Source of the DNA: Robiginitomaculum sp.
GTDB taxonomy: Bacteria > Pseudomonadota > Alphaproteobacteria > Caulobacterales > Maricaulaceae
Assembly: GCA_016765135.1 (NCBI GenBank)
Contig: JAESQN010000015.1
Span: 84,263-148,262 of the forward strand
Reading direction: 5' to 3'
Length of the DNA: 64,000 nt
The translations under genes were made by a program, and so were the position numbers. Numbering within the stretch: position 1 is the stretch's first letter; each line of letters begins with the position of its first letter. Shown here in pieces: positions 45,842-55,716 of this stretch. The notes below the pieces were generated by a model. That model saw only the letters and a list, made by a program, of their open reading frames with translations, was not told the DNA's origin and did not search any database.

Positions 45842-47773
45842 ATGGGTAAGTTTTTCTTGGTTTTAATATGCGGTGCGGCTTTAGCGCTATCGGCGTGCGG
45901 TAATACTCCGCCGCAAGACAAGGATACAGTGGCGCAAAACCAGCCCGCCGCTGTGCCAAAATTTTCCGCCGAGGCATTTTTTCAAACAACTTCATATAGT
46001 TTACCTTCGAGCGCGGGCTATACATTTGGCCCGCTCTCAGGTGATTTGCTGATCACCTCTGATGAAAGCGGTGTTTTTAATACCTATCGTCTCAACCCCG
46101 ACACGGGTAAAACAACTGCTCTGACCAATTCAACAACAACAGCGGCAAGTGCCGTAAGCTGGTTTCCGGATGATGAACGTATGCTCTATACGTCCGACGG
46201 TAACGGTGACGAATTAAACCATATTTATGTGCGCGAAAGTGACGGCACCGTCCGGGATTTGACACCAGGTGACAAGTTAAAAGCTTTCTTTGTCGGTTGG
46301 AGTGATGATGACCAATATTTATATCTTGGGAGCAATAAACGGGATGAGCGGACATTTGACATTTATAAATATGATGCAAAAACCTATGCGTCCGAGCTGA
46401 TATTTGAAAATGACGGCAAGCAAATAGGTGCCATTAGCGGCGATGGGCGCTGGGTTGCTCTGACCAAAAATCGAACATCTGCGGATTCCGACATTTTTCT
46501 GGTTGATCTGCAAGCCGACGATAAAACTGCCAAATTGATCACAGAACATACGGGTAATATCGCCTATGGGTCTTACGGCTTTAGTGCGGACAATAAATCG
46601 CTGTTTTATTCAACTAATGAATTTGGGGAGTATAGGCAGGCTTGGCGTTATGATTTGGCGACAGGCCAAAAATCTGAACTGCTTGCCGCAGATTGGGATG
46701 TGTCTTTTGTAGCCCAGTCAGGCTCGGGGGATTATATGATTAGCGGCATCAATGCAGACGGCGTCAGCCAGGTCACCATTAAAAGTGTGAAATCCGACAC
46801 TGTCGTTGCGCTGAAAGACCTGCCAGAAGGTAATATGCAAAGCATTCGATTTTCAAAGGATGAAAGTCAAATTGCTTTCATTATGAACGGCGACCGCGCC
46901 CCGTCCAATATTCATGTTGCGTCTTTGGAAACGCGCACGCACAAGCCGCTTACCTCGGCCTTGAATAGCGAAATTAAAGCCGATTACCTGGTTGAGGGAG
47001 CAATCGTTCGCTACAAAAGTTATGACGGACTGGACATTCCGGGAATCCTTTATAAGCCCCACGGGGCGAGTGCGGCAAGCCCTGCACCGGCTTTGGTGTT
47101 GGTTCACGGCGGGCCGGGCGGGCAAAACCGCAAGGGTTATCGGGCCATGATCCAACATCTGGTTAATCATGGTTATGCCGTCCACGCTATGAATAACCGT
47201 GGCTCGTCCGGCTACGGCAAAACATTTTTCCATATGGACGACAAGAAGCACGGGGATGTGGATTTGAAAGATGTGGTTTGGTCAAAGAAATATCTGGCTG
47301 GTCTTGATTGGGTGGACGGCGAAAAAATTGGTATTATCGGCGAGAGTTACGGCGGCTATATGGTCGCGGCGGCACTGGCTTTTGAGCCAGAAGTGTTTGA
47401 TGTCGGCATCAACATTTTCGGCGTGACCAATTGGGAGCGGACATTGGCCTCAATTCCGCCCTGGTGGGAAAGTTTCAAGGAAGCTCTATACGACGAAATG
47501 GGTGACCCAGCGACGGACGGTGAGCGTCACCGCGCTATCTCGCCGTTGTTCCATGCGGACAATATCATCAAACCCTTATTGGTTGTACAGGGGGCGAACG
47601 ACCCCCGCGTCTTGCAAATTGAAAGCGACGAATTGGTCGCGGCAGTAAAAGCCAATAATGTGCCAGTGGAATACATTGTGTTTCCAGATGAAGGGCACGG
47701 CTTTCGTAAGCGAGATAACCGGATAAAGGCCTCAAATGCCTATGTCGCATTTTTGGACGAGTATTTGCGGTAA
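45842..47773 (+). CDS. S9 family peptidase lipoprotein, second copy
   Basis: 643 aa. Lipobox LSAC near 18, propeller blades to about 390, hydrolase domain about 400-643 with GESYGGYMVAA (Ser), GANDPRVL (Asp) and DEGHGF (His). Related to the peptidase at 34284 in layout. Sits between two glycine-zipper genes but has no overlap with either. Shine-Dalgarno-like AGGGAG precedes the ATG. Confidence 0.9.
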   Translation: MGKFFLVLICGAALALSACGNTPPQDKDTVAQNQPAAVPKFSAEAFFQTTSYSLPSSAGYTFGPLSGDLLITSDESGVFNTYRLNPDTGKTTALTNSTTTAASAVSWFPDDERMLYTSDGNGDELNHIYVRESDGTVRDLTPGDKLKAFFVGWSDDDQYLYLGSNKRDERTFDIYKYDAKTYASELIFENDGKQIGAISGDGRWVALTKNRTSADSDIFLVDLQADDKTAKLITEHTGNIAYGSYGFSADNKSLFYSTNEFGEYRQAWRYDLATGQKSELLAADWDVSFVAQSGSGDYMISGINADGVSQVTIKSVKSDTVVALKDLPEGNMQSIRFSKDESQIAFIMNGDRAPSNIHVASLETRTHKPLTSALNSEIKADYLVEGAIVRYKSYDGLDIPGILYKPHGASAASPAPALVLVHGGPGGQNRKGYRAMIQHLVNHGYAVHAMNNRGSSGYGKTFFHMDDKKHGDVDLKDVVWSKKYLAGLDWVDGEKIGIIGESYGGYMVAAALAFEPEVFDVGINIFGVTNWERTLASIPPWWESFKEALYDEMGDPATDGERHRAISPLFHADNIIKPLLVVQGANDPRVLQIESDELVAAVKANNVPVEYIVFPDEGHGFRKRDNRIKASNAYVAFLDEYLR

Positions 47774-47873
47774 AGTTATTGCTATAACATAACAAATAGC
47801 CTTCAGCCCACGTTCATGTAGGCAAACTATTGTGGAAATCTCTCTTGTTAGTGTATCTTGGAAAGGAGACACC

Positions 47874-48482
47874 ATGAAAATAGCTTATAGAATTTTAGCG
47901 GCTTCCATTGTAGCATTGGCGACACCCATTGCCGCAAGCACCGCCTATGCCCATGACAATGGTTATGCCCACCGTCATCAGGCGAGTGGCAATAATGGCA
48001 ATAACCAGCTGGTCGGCGGTTTGGTCGGAGCAGTTATCGGCGGGGTTATCGGCTCCAATGTAGCGGGCGGCGGCGTACAGGACGAAGGTACGGCCATTGG
48101 TGCTGTCATCGGCGGCCTTGCAGGAGCGGCGATTGCTGGCGGTAATAACCGACCTCATAGCAATAGCCGTGGATATAATAATGGCTATTCCGGTACCAAT
48201 TATAATGGTGGCTATGGTTATACCCAACCTTACAGCAGCCAGAGACCATATTATAGAACCAGCCGCCCACATGTCAGTGTTCGTCTAAACACTGGATATT
48301 ATGGGTCTGGCGCTAGACGTGGCAATTACGGTTATACGCCTTATTATTCCAGCCCGCATCGTTCGAGACCTCATCGTAGCCGAAGTCACAGAGGCTTTAG
48401 ACCTCACAGAGGTTTTAAATCTCACAGAGGCTTTAAATCTCACAGGGGTTTTAGATCAAGCCATCGTGGTCGGGGTCACTAA
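47874..48482 (+). CDS. Glycine-zipper secreted protein C, His/Arg-rich tail
   Basis: 202 aa. Signal peptide to about 25 (ASTAYA-H), zipper block (LVGGLVGAVIGGVIGSNVAG, GTAIGAVIGGLAGAAI), Tyr/Asn/Gly-rich middle and a tail of HRGFK/SHRGFR repeats from tandem duplications of about 21 bp near 48400-48460. AAAGGAG precedes the ATG at 47874. The basic tail could bind polyanions or metals; inferred from composition only. Confidence 0.72.
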   Translation: MKIAYRILAASIVALATPIAASTAYAHDNGYAHRHQASGNNGNNQLVGGLVGAVIGGVIGSNVAGGGVQDEGTAIGAVIGGLAGAAIAGGNNRPHSNSRGYNNGYSGTNYNGGYGYTQPYSSQRPYYRTSRPHVSVRLNTGYYGSGARRGNYGYTPYYSSPHRSRPHRSRSHRGFRPHRGFKSHRGFKSHRGFRSSHRGRGH

Positions 48483-48503
48483 AACCTTTCGCGTTATAGG
48501 TTT

Positions 48504-50417
48504 TTAAGCAAAAAATGCGGTTTCGGCCAGGTCGCGGCCTATGACGGTGAACACTTTTTCGACTATGGCCTGGGCGTCTAGGCCAGCTTTTTTATACATG
48601 TTTTCCGGCGTGTCATGATCTAAAAACACGTCAGGCAATATCATGGAACGAACTTTAAGGCCGTTATCCAGCCTACCGCTTTCGGCCAATTCGTGCATGA
48701 CAAATGCGCCAAAACCGCCCATCGCCCCTTCTTCTATGGTGATCAAAACCTCGTGTTCATCGGCCAGCCTACGGATCAATTCTTTGTCCAGTGGCTTGAT
48801 AAAACGGGCATCAGCAACCGTAGTTGATAGGCCGAGCGCGTCCAAATCATTGGCGGCTTGTAAGGCTTCCCCGAGCCGTGTGCCCAGAGATAAAATCGCA
48901 ATTTTACTGCCTTGTTTGACAATGCGGCCTTTGCCAATTTCCAAAGGCTTGATCTCGGCGGGCATTGGAATACCTGTGGCTTCACCCCGAGGGAAACGAA
49001 AGGCGCTTGGACGGTCGTCAATGGCTACAGATGTGGCAACCATGCGCGCCAGTTCAACTTCGTCCGCCGCCGCCATAAATATCATGCCAGGCAGTGCGCC
49101 CATAAAGCCGACATCAAATGACCCGGCGTGGGTTGGCCCGTCCGCCCCGACCAGTCCGGCCCGATCAATGGCAAAGCGCACGGGCAGTTTTTGAATGGCT
49201 ACATCATGGACGATCTGGTCATAGCCTCTTTGCAAGAACGTTGAGTACAATGTGCAAAACGGCTTCATGCCGTCTGCGGCCAGACCGGCGGCAAAGGTTA
49301 CCGCATGTTGTTCGGCAATGCCCACATCAAAGCACCTGTTTGGGAATTTATCAGCAAACAAATTAAGCCCAGTACCGCTGGGCATGGCGGCAGTGATAGC
49401 GACAATTTTTTCGTCGCGCTCCGCTTGTTTGATCAATGCATCGGCAAATACACGGGTATAGCTAGGGGCCTTGGGCGTAGATTTGCTTTGCTCGCCCGTG
49501 ACCACATTAAACTTGGAAACGCCGTGATATTTGTCCGGCGCGTCTTCGGCAGGTTTATAGCCTTTGCCTTTTTGGGTCACCACATGCACAAGAACCGGGC
49601 CGTTTTGCATGGCTTTGGCATTGCGCAGGACAGGCAATAGATGATCAAGATCGTGACCGTCCACAGGCCCCACATAATAAAAACCAAGCTCTTCGAACCA
49701 GGTGCCGCCCGTGACCATGCCGCGTGTGTATTCTTCGGCCTTGCGGGCCGTGGATTTAATCGGGCCTGGCATGTTTTCTACCATGCCTTTGGCTATACCG
49801 CGAAATGTACGGTAGCCCCGCGACGAGACAATCCGGGCTAAATGGGCTGACATAGCGCCAACGGGTGGTGCGATGGACATATCATTATCGTTGAGAATAA
49901 CAATAAGCCGTGCATCCATAGCCCCGGCATTATTCATAGCTTCATAGGCCATGCCCGCCGACATGGAGCCGTCGCCAATGACGGCGACAACATTGCGGTC
50001 TTCGCCTTGAAGATCGCGGGCTACCGCCATACCAAGCCCGGCAGAGATAGATGTCGAGGCATGCCCGGCACCAAAATCGTCATATTCGCTTTCGCCCCTT
50101 TTGGTGAAACCCGACAGACCGCCGCCCATACGAATAGTGCGCATCCGGTCTTTGCGTCCGGTCAATACTTTGTGGGGGTAGCATTGATGCCCCACATCCC
50201 AGATCAAGCGGTCATGGGGGGTGTCGAACACGTGATGAAGGGCCACTGTCAATTCAACCACGCCCAGCCCGGCCCCCAGATGCCCGCCAGTGACCGAAAC
50301 TGTATCAATGATTTCAGCACGTACTTCATCCGCAAGCTGTTTCAGTTGCTCTGCGGTGTATCCGCGAATATCCGCAGGTGTGTTAACCTGGTCCAGTAAT
50401 TTGGTTTTTTGTAACAT
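48504..50417 (-). CDS. dxs: 1-deoxy-D-xylulose-5-phosphate synthase
   Basis: 637 aa ThDP enzyme that condenses pyruvate and GAP in the MEP isoprenoid pathway. N-terminal [22 protein letters not shown], ThDP motif [18 protein letters not shown] and C-terminal [18 protein letters not shown] are present. ATG at 50417 is the family start; the open frame reaches 50465. Follows ispA in the same operon, so MEP and prenyl diphosphate synthesis are linked. Confidence 0.97.
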   Translation of the reverse strand: MLQKTKLLDQVNTPADIRGYTAEQLKQLADEVRAEIIDTVSVTGGHLGAGLGVVELTVALHHVFDTPHDRLIWDVGHQCYPHKVLTGRKDRMRTIRMGGGLSGFTKRGESEYDDFGAGHASTSISAGLGMAVARDLQGEDRNVVAVIGDGSMSAGMAYEAMNNAGAMDARLIVILNDNDMSIAPPVGAMSAHLARIVSSRGYRTFRGIAKGMVENMPGPIKSTARKAEEYTRGMVTGGTWFEELGFYYVGPVDGHDLDHLLPVLRNAKAMQNGPVLVHVVTQKGKGYKPAEDAPDKYHGVSKFNVVTGEQSKSTPKAPSYTRVFADALIKQAERDEKIVAITAAMPSGTGLNLFADKFPNRCFDVGIAEQHAVTFAAGLAADGMKPFCTLYSTFLQRGYDQIVHDVAIQKLPVRFAIDRAGLVGADGPTHAGSFDVGFMGALPGMIFMAAADEVELARMVATSVAIDDRPSAFRFPRGEATGIPMPAEIKPLEIGKGRIVKQGSKIAILSLGTRLGEALQAANDLDALGLSTTVADARFIKPLDKELIRRLADEHEVLITIEEGAMGGFGAFVMHELAESGRLDNGLKVRSMILPDVFLDHDTPENMYKKAGLDAQAIVEKVFTVIGRDLAETAFFA

Positions 50418-50465
50418 ATTTCTATCCACATCCCAGCGCTTACACCACCCGCTCAGGGATTTCAC

Positions 50466-51356
50466 CTATTTCTGTCGATTCAGAACAAAATCAACACTAG
50501 CATTTAATATGTCTGCTTTATGTCCGTAAGGCTTGAGAGCATTTTTCGCCGTTATACCCAGCTCTTTAGCTTTGGTTTTGGCCCCTGCAAGCCCGTGAAT
50601 GGAGACAAATGTGGCTTTACCAAGACCTGAATCCTTGCCCGTGCGCTTGCCCATTGCAGCACTGTCGCCTTCAACATCCAAAATATCGTCACGAATTTGA
50701 AAGGCCAGGCCAAGAGCGTCTGCAAATGTACCAAGATTACGTAAATCACCTTCACTTGCCCCTGCCAGCCGCCCACCTGCAATAACCGCATAATGCATAA
50801 GCGCCCCGGTTTTCAGGGCTTGTAATTGCGTAATCAAGGCTTCGTCTTGTTCGTTTTGGCCTGCATATATATCAATGACCTGGCCGCCGATCATGCCGTG
50901 TGTGCCAGAACTTGCCGCCAAATCACTGATAAGCTTCAAGCGGATTTTTGCGTCTGGGTGCACGGTTTCCTGGGCCAAAATTTCAAACGCTAAGGTCAGC
51001 AATGCATCGCCAGCCAGCACGGCCAAGGCCTCGTCGTAAGCTTTATGAACCGTGGGTCTGCCGCGCCTGAGATCATCATCATCCATGCACGGTAAATCAT
51101 CATGAATGAGGGAATACACATGTACACATTCGAGAGCAGCGGCGGTTTGCCAAACCCCCGGACTTTCATATCCCATCATGCGGGCCGTTTCGATCAATAA
51201 AAATGGTCTAAGCCTTTTACCACCGCCGAGCGCCGCGTAGCCCATAGCCTCCATGACACGCTTTTGTGGCCCGGCGGGTTCCGGCAAAACCTGCGCTAAA
51301 ACGGTTTCCATTTCAGTGGCTATTTTGGCAAGGCGGGTATGGAATGCACTGGACAT
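50466..51356 (-). CDS. ispA: Polyprenyl (farnesyl) diphosphate synthase
   Basis: 296 aa. Trans-prenyltransferase that elongates DMAPP with IPP. First Asp-rich motif LIHDDLPCMDDDDLRRG and second FQIRDDILDVEGD. Length and neighbours (xseB upstream, dxs downstream) fit IspA rather than a longer chain synthase. Confidence 0.94.
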   Translation of the reverse strand: MSSAFHTRLAKIATEMETVLAQVLPEPAGPQKRVMEAMGYAALGGGKRLRPFLLIETARMMGYESPGVWQTAAALECVHVYSLIHDDLPCMDDDDLRRGRPTVHKAYDEALAVLAGDALLTLAFEILAQETVHPDAKIRLKLISDLAASSGTHGMIGGQVIDIYAGQNEQDEALITQLQALKTGALMHYAVIAGGRLAGASEGDLRNLGTFADALGLAFQIRDDILDVEGDSAAMGKRTGKDSGLGKATFVSIHGLAGAKTKAKELGITAKNALKPYGHKADILNASVDFVLNRQK

Positions 51357-51366
51357 ATTGGGTAAA

Positions 51367-51612
51367 TCAGTCTTCGCTGTCCAGCGGTTCGGTGCTTAAT
51401 TCACCGCCGTCACCAAGTACGATTTTATCGACTTTCAGCTGGGCGTGTTTCAATTTGCCCTCACAATGTTTTTTGAGCCGTGCGCCGCGCTCATAAATAT
51501 CTATGCTTTCTTCCAAAGGCGCATCGCCGCGCTCGAGTTTCGAGACAATGCTTTCCAACTCGGACAAGGCGTCTTCAAAACTTAAATCCTTGATGGCATT
51601 ATGGTCGGTCAT
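51367..51612 (-). CDS. xseB: Exodeoxyribonuclease VII small subunit
   Basis: 81 aa. LSFEDALSELESIVSKLERGDAPLEESIDIYERGARLKKHCE is the XseB domain, which tethers to XseA. Start overlaps the phosphatase stop by 4 bp. The acidic tail (GGELSTEPLDSED) is common. Confidence 0.95.
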   Translation of the reverse strand: MTDHNAIKDLSFEDALSELESIVSKLERGDAPLEESIDIYERGARLKKHCEGKLKHAQLKVDKIVLGDGGELSTEPLDSED

Positions 51613-52193
51613 TTTTCTTCCTGTGTTCTCTCAAAGCGGCGATAGCTCCAGTGTAAATCACCGTGGTCTTCAACGCAACGAAAACCCCGTTTTTTGAGAG
51701 CCGGACGCATCATGCGGTTAAACCAGCCGTGGGCCGCAACGAATACTGTTTTACCGCCCACGGCTTCTTTGGACAATATCTCAGCCGCCTTTGTGGCGCG
51801 GGCGCGGGCTTCAACTTGGCTTTCCACTTCCCCGGAAAACCCCATCATCCAGCATATGCGCGACAGTACCCCCCAGGTTGGCGGTTTTAGGCGGATATAA
51901 CCAAGGTTGGGCGGCGGTAATCCAGCCTCTACCATGAGAGGCTCCAGCCTGTCCGGCGGTGCAGCTTTGGCCAAGGCGGCGGTCTCTACGGCCCGGCGCA
52001 GAGGGCTAGCTATAACAATATCTGCATTTCGGGCCAAATTTTTTATGACTTGGGGGGCGTCCTGACCGGGCGTCAATCCGCCCTCATCATATAGCCCCCA
52101 CCAGAATTTATAGCCGCGCCAGTTCATCCGCGTCTTGCGCGACAATGCTGGTTCGCCGTGGCGAACGAGAATGATGACGTCTACCTGTTTCAT
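51609..52193 (-). CDS. Histidine phosphatase family protein
   Basis: 194 aa phosphoglycerate-mutase-like fold. Catalytic RHGEP at the N-terminus (LVRHGEPALSRK) and the later His in VAAHGWFNRMMRP. Substrate unknown. Placed between the signal peptidase and xseB with 4-bp overlaps on both sides, so it is part of the operon. Confidence 0.85.
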   Translation of the reverse strand: MKQVDVIILVRHGEPALSRKTRMNWRGYKFWWGLYDEGGLTPGQDAPQVIKNLARNADIVIASPLRRAVETAALAKAAPPDRLEPLMVEAGLPPPNLGYIRLKPPTWGVLSRICWMMGFSGEVESQVEARARATKAAEILSKEAVGGKTVFVAAHGWFNRMMRPALKKRGFRCVEDHGDLHWSYRRFERTQEEK

Positions 52194-52969
52194 AATTTGA
52201 TAAAAATCCGCCTGCCAGGACAGCGCAAATCTTCAGTCTCATCACATTTATTGAACGAAACCATCATCAGTTGCGCCTTCCCGATCACATAATCGAAAGG
52301 CACAAAGCCGGGGCCGTTAGGGGCGCGGCTATCTTCGGAATTGTCGCGGCTGTCACCCATAAAGAACAATTTGCCTTGGGGGATTATGAACGGGCCTTTG
52401 TTATCATAGGGGTAAAAATCATTGCGTTCAAATATACTGTGGGCGTTTTTCTCGCCCGGTAATTGCTCGCCGTATTGAGTGACTTCTTGAACCAATCCTC
52501 TGTGTTCACGGTAGGAAAATTCGTCCTCGACCGTGCGTTCAATTAGGGTGCCGTTTATATATAAACGTCCACGTCTGGTCTCGATACTATCACCCGACAG
52601 GCCGATTAGGCGTTTGATCATGATCACACCGGATTTAGGCGAGCGAAATACCACAACATCACCGCGCTTGGGGTCGCGGGAAAACACCCGCCCGTCCGGC
52701 AAAGGCATTTTACGAAATGGCCAGGCCAAACTTTCCCGCGAAATACCGTAATAGGCCTTGTTGACAAACAAACGATCTCCGACCTCCAGAGTTGGCTGCA
52801 TGCTTTCGGAGGGGATTTTGAAATGCCCAAAGAACAAATTGAAAAATAACAATAGGAATATCCCGAGCCCTGCGAAAAATTTGGCCTCTTCGACTATGAC
52901 CTCGCGTCGGGTTTTTGGCTCGTCTGCTTGCGTATCAGCATCTGTTTGGCTTTTAGATTTCTTAGACAT
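52190..52969 (-). CDS. lepB: Signal peptidase I
   Basis: 259 aa. One membrane segment (about 31-50), catalytic Ser in PSESMQPT (Ser56) and Lys in IMIKRLIGLSGD, plus the C-terminal GDSRDNSEDSR box. Cleaves signal peptides on the outer face of the inner membrane. ATG at 52969 follows GAGGTGAT; the longer frame to 53026 is not preferred. First gene of the five-gene string ending in dxs. Confidence 0.93.
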   Translation of the reverse strand: MSKKSKSQTDADTQADEPKTRREVIVEEAKFFAGLGIFLLLFFNLFFGHFKIPSESMQPTLEVGDRLFVNKAYYGISRESLAWPFRKMPLPDGRVFSRDPKRGDVVVFRSPKSGVIMIKRLIGLSGDSIETRRGRLYINGTLIERTVEDEFSYREHRGLVQEVTQYGEQLPGEKNAHSIFERNDFYPYDNKGPFIIPQGKLFFMGDSRDNSEDSRAPNGPGFVPFDYVIGKAQLMMVSFNKCDETEDLRCPGRRIFIKL

Positions 52970-53053
52970 ATCACCTCTATATTTGTGGACGCCGTTATCT
53001 ATGATAATTTTCCACATTACAATCAAATATATTTCCTGTAATACACCTGTCTT

Positions 53054-53680
53054 ATGAAATACCGTAATATATTTATTCTGTTCCTATCCTTTGGCTTGAG
53101 CGCATGTTTCACCCCGCCGGATTTAAACCGTGAACCGGAGCTGGCGGGCAATTATGTGCTAGATCCAGCCCATGCCAGTGTTATTTGGCGCATTTCCCAT
53201 GCGGGGCTCTCAAACTATACGGCCCGGTTTGACCATATTCGCGGCACGCTTGCGTTTGACCCTGACATGCCCACCAATAGCAAGGTGGACATTACTATTG
53301 ACCCGTTTAGTGTCAGTACGGGTGATAAGGCGTTTGATAAAACCATAGGGGAAGATTACTTCAAGGCGGATACATTTTCGCAAATCCGTTTTACCTCTAC
53401 GTCCATCGAAATTACGGGTGAGAATACGGGTGTTATTATCGGTAGTCTTGATTTTCGCGGCGTAGCACGCCCGGTTTCGCTCAACACTATATTTAACGGC
53501 GCAGGTAAATCTTTTGGCCATAAGGGCAAAGCTTTGGGGTTTTCTGCGACAGGAACGCTGAAACGGTCAGATTTTGGCTTAGATAGTTTGCTGAACTTTG
53601 GCATTGGCGACGAAATAAGCTTTACTATTGAAGCCGAGTTTAACGAGCATTACGAGCATTACGAGCAATACGAGCAATAA
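53054..53680 (+). CDS. YceI-like lipoprotein
   Basis: 208 aa. Lipobox LSAC at about 18; a YceI lipocalin-like domain (about 35-195) with YVLDPAHASVIWRISHAGLSNYTARF and the later FTATGTLKRSDFGL-type segment (here FSATGTLKRSDFGL). YceI members bind isoprenoid lipids. The C-terminus EHYEHYEQYEQ comes from four 9-bp tandem units (53645-53680), the last providing the stop. Confidence 0.85.
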   Translation: MKYRNIFILFLSFGLSACFTPPDLNREPELAGNYVLDPAHASVIWRISHAGLSNYTARFDHIRGTLAFDPDMPTNSKVDITIDPFSVSTGDKAFDKTIGEDYFKADTFSQIRFTSTSIEITGENTGVIIGSLDFRGVARPVSLNTIFNGAGKSFGHKGKALGFSATGTLKRSDFGLDSLLNFGIGDEISFTIEAEFNEHYEHYEQYEQ

Positions 53681-54283
53681 ATGGCCGAGATATACCCAGC
53701 AGACGCACATGGATATGCCAAAGCGGCCAAATTATTACAGGCTGGTGAACTGGTCATATTGCCCACGGATACGGTGTACGGGCTAGCGGCGCGGGCCGAC
53801 AACCCGGAAGCTATCGCCGAAATATATCGGGTCAAGAGGCGCCCTCAAGCCAAGGCATTGTCCGTGGTGATGTTTGCGCCTGAACATGCCAAAAAGCTCG
53901 TGAAAATTTCACCTTTGGCACAGGCATTGATGGATAGGTTTTGGCCCGGGGCTTTAACCTTAGTGCTGCCCGCCCGTCAAACCGGTTCGACATTAGCCGT
54001 AAGATGCCCCGACATAGGCTGGACACAAGCCTTTACGAAATTGGGTTTTACATCACCATTGGTTTTGCCAAGCGCCAACACATCCGGGCTTCCTGCCCCG
54101 GTGACAGCAGCCGAGGCACAGGCGGATATTGGCGACAAGGTCGCGCTCATCCTGGACGGCGGGCCGTGTAAAGGCGGGCGGGAATCGACTATACTGGCCC
54201 TGGATGGCGATCATATAAAACTGCTGCGCAGAGGTGCTATTGCCCCCGAAGCTTTTGCGGAGTTTGGCCTGGAAGCGTCATGA
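53681..54283 (+). CDS. L-threonylcarbamoyladenylate synthase (YrdC/TsaC-like)
   Basis: 200 aa, one-domain YrdC type. Makes threonylcarbamoyl-AMP for the t6A37 tRNA modification. ILPTDTVYGLAA, KRRPQAKALSVVMF (K-x-R substrate motif) and LPSANTSG are present. Starts at the base after the YceI stop and overlaps the next gene by ATGA. Confidence 0.9.
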   Translation: MAEIYPADAHGYAKAAKLLQAGELVILPTDTVYGLAARADNPEAIAEIYRVKRRPQAKALSVVMFAPEHAKKLVKISPLAQALMDRFWPGALTLVLPARQTGSTLAVRCPDIGWTQAFTKLGFTSPLVLPSANTSGLPAPVTAAEAQADIGDKVALILDGGPCKGGRESTILALDGDHIKLLRRGAIAPEAFAEFGLEAS

Positions 54284-55674
54284 CTACCGCAAAAACCATT
54301 GCAGAACTGAAATCTGCATTACCGGAAAAAAGCTGGACGCAAGACGAAGACAAGACTGCGCCTTTTTTACGTGAATGGCGGGGCCGCTGGCAAGGGAGTA
54401 CGCCGTTCCTACTTTTACCTGCCACCACCAGAGAAGTGGCGGCGGCAGTTAAAATATGTGCGCGCCACAAAACCCCGATTACGGTGCAAGGTGGTAATAC
54501 GGGTTTGGTCGGTGGGCAAATCCCCAAAGGCGAGATTTTGTTGTCCACGGCACGTCTGAATAAAATACGCGAAACCGATACAGATAACATGCATATGATC
54601 TGCGAAGCCGGGGTCACATTACAAGATGTGCAAGAGGCGGCGGACAATCTGGGTTTGAAGTTTCCCTTATCCCTAGCGTCCGAAGGATCATGCAGCATAG
54701 GCGGCAATCTTGCCACCAATGCGGGCGGTGTGCATGTGGTCAAATACGGCACGGCCCGCGCACTGACATTTGGCGTCGAAGCCGTGCTGGCGGACGGCAG
54801 TGTTTTCGAGGGACTTACTTCCTTACGTAAAGACAATACCGGGATTGATTTATCGCAAGTCTTGATAGGCGCGGAAGGCACGCTGGGTATTATAACGGCG
54901 GCCAGTTTGAAATTGTTCCCAAAACCGAGGGACAGCGCCCGGGCACTGGTCGCGGTGGATAGCCCCGACACCGCTTTGGCATTGTTGGCGTTGGTGCGCA
55001 GTGGTGATCGCTTGTCTATGTTCGAACTGATCCCGCGCCTTGGCCTAGAATATGTGACCCGCAATATGGCGGGCCACAAAGACCCGTTTTTGGCACCTCA
55101 TCCTTGGTATGCCCTGATAGAATGGGAGTTTTTCGGTAGCGAAAATTCGCAAGATTTGGTTGAAAGTATATTGGTGAGAGCCACCGAAAAAGGTCTGGTG
55201 CGCGATGCTGTTGTCGCAAACAGTCAAGCACAATCTACGGCACTATTGGCTTTGCGCGAAAATATATCTGCGGCGCAAAAACCAATTGGGGCCACAATCA
55301 AGCACGATATTTCTGTCCCCATTGCCAAGGTGCCGACGTTTATCGTCCGCGCCAATGCCGCCGTTCTCAAGCATGTCAAAGACTGCCACCCTTTACCGTT
55401 CGGACATTTGGGCGACGGCAATATCCATTATAATATAGGTCAACCTGAAAATATGACATCGGCAGATTTTATGGCGCTGGAGCCACAAATAAACGACAGT
55501 GTTTATGATATTGTAGACGCGCTCGGTGGCTCAATTTCAGCGGAACACGGCATTGGTATTTTGAAAAAATCTCAGCTTGTCCGCCGGGCCAACCCGGCTA
55601 AATTTCAAATGATGCGCCAGATAAAATCTGCGTTAGACCCTGATAATATTCTCAATCCACGTGTGTTGCTTTAA
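54280..55674 (+). CDS. FAD-binding oxidoreductase, 2-hydroxyacid dehydrogenase type
   Basis: 464 aa with an FAD_binding_4 domain (about 45-215; ITVQGGNTGLVGGQIP, SCSIGGNLATNAGG) and an FAD-oxidase C domain (HLGDGNIHYNIGQ, SAEHGIGILKK). Similar to D-2-hydroxyglutarate or D-lactate dehydrogenases and GlcD. Substrate unresolved. Co-operonic with TsaC-like and YceI genes, which share no pathway with it. Confidence 0.88.
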   Translation: MTTAKTIAELKSALPEKSWTQDEDKTAPFLREWRGRWQGSTPFLLLPATTREVAAAVKICARHKTPITVQGGNTGLVGGQIPKGEILLSTARLNKIRETDTDNMHMICEAGVTLQDVQEAADNLGLKFPLSLASEGSCSIGGNLATNAGGVHVVKYGTARALTFGVEAVLADGSVFEGLTSLRKDNTGIDLSQVLIGAEGTLGIITAASLKLFPKPRDSARALVAVDSPDTALALLALVRSGDRLSMFELIPRLGLEYVTRNMAGHKDPFLAPHPWYALIEWEFFGSENSQDLVESILVRATEKGLVRDAVVANSQAQSTALLALRENISAAQKPIGATIKHDISVPIAKVPTFIVRANAAVLKHVKDCHPLPFGHLGDGNIHYNIGQPENMTSADFMALEPQINDSVYDIVDALGGSISAEHGIGILKKSQLVRRANPAKFQMMRQIKSALDPDNILNPRVLL

Positions 55675-55716
55675 TCAATAGCTTGGGGTAAAGCCTTTAT
55701 TTTATAAGGATTCTAA

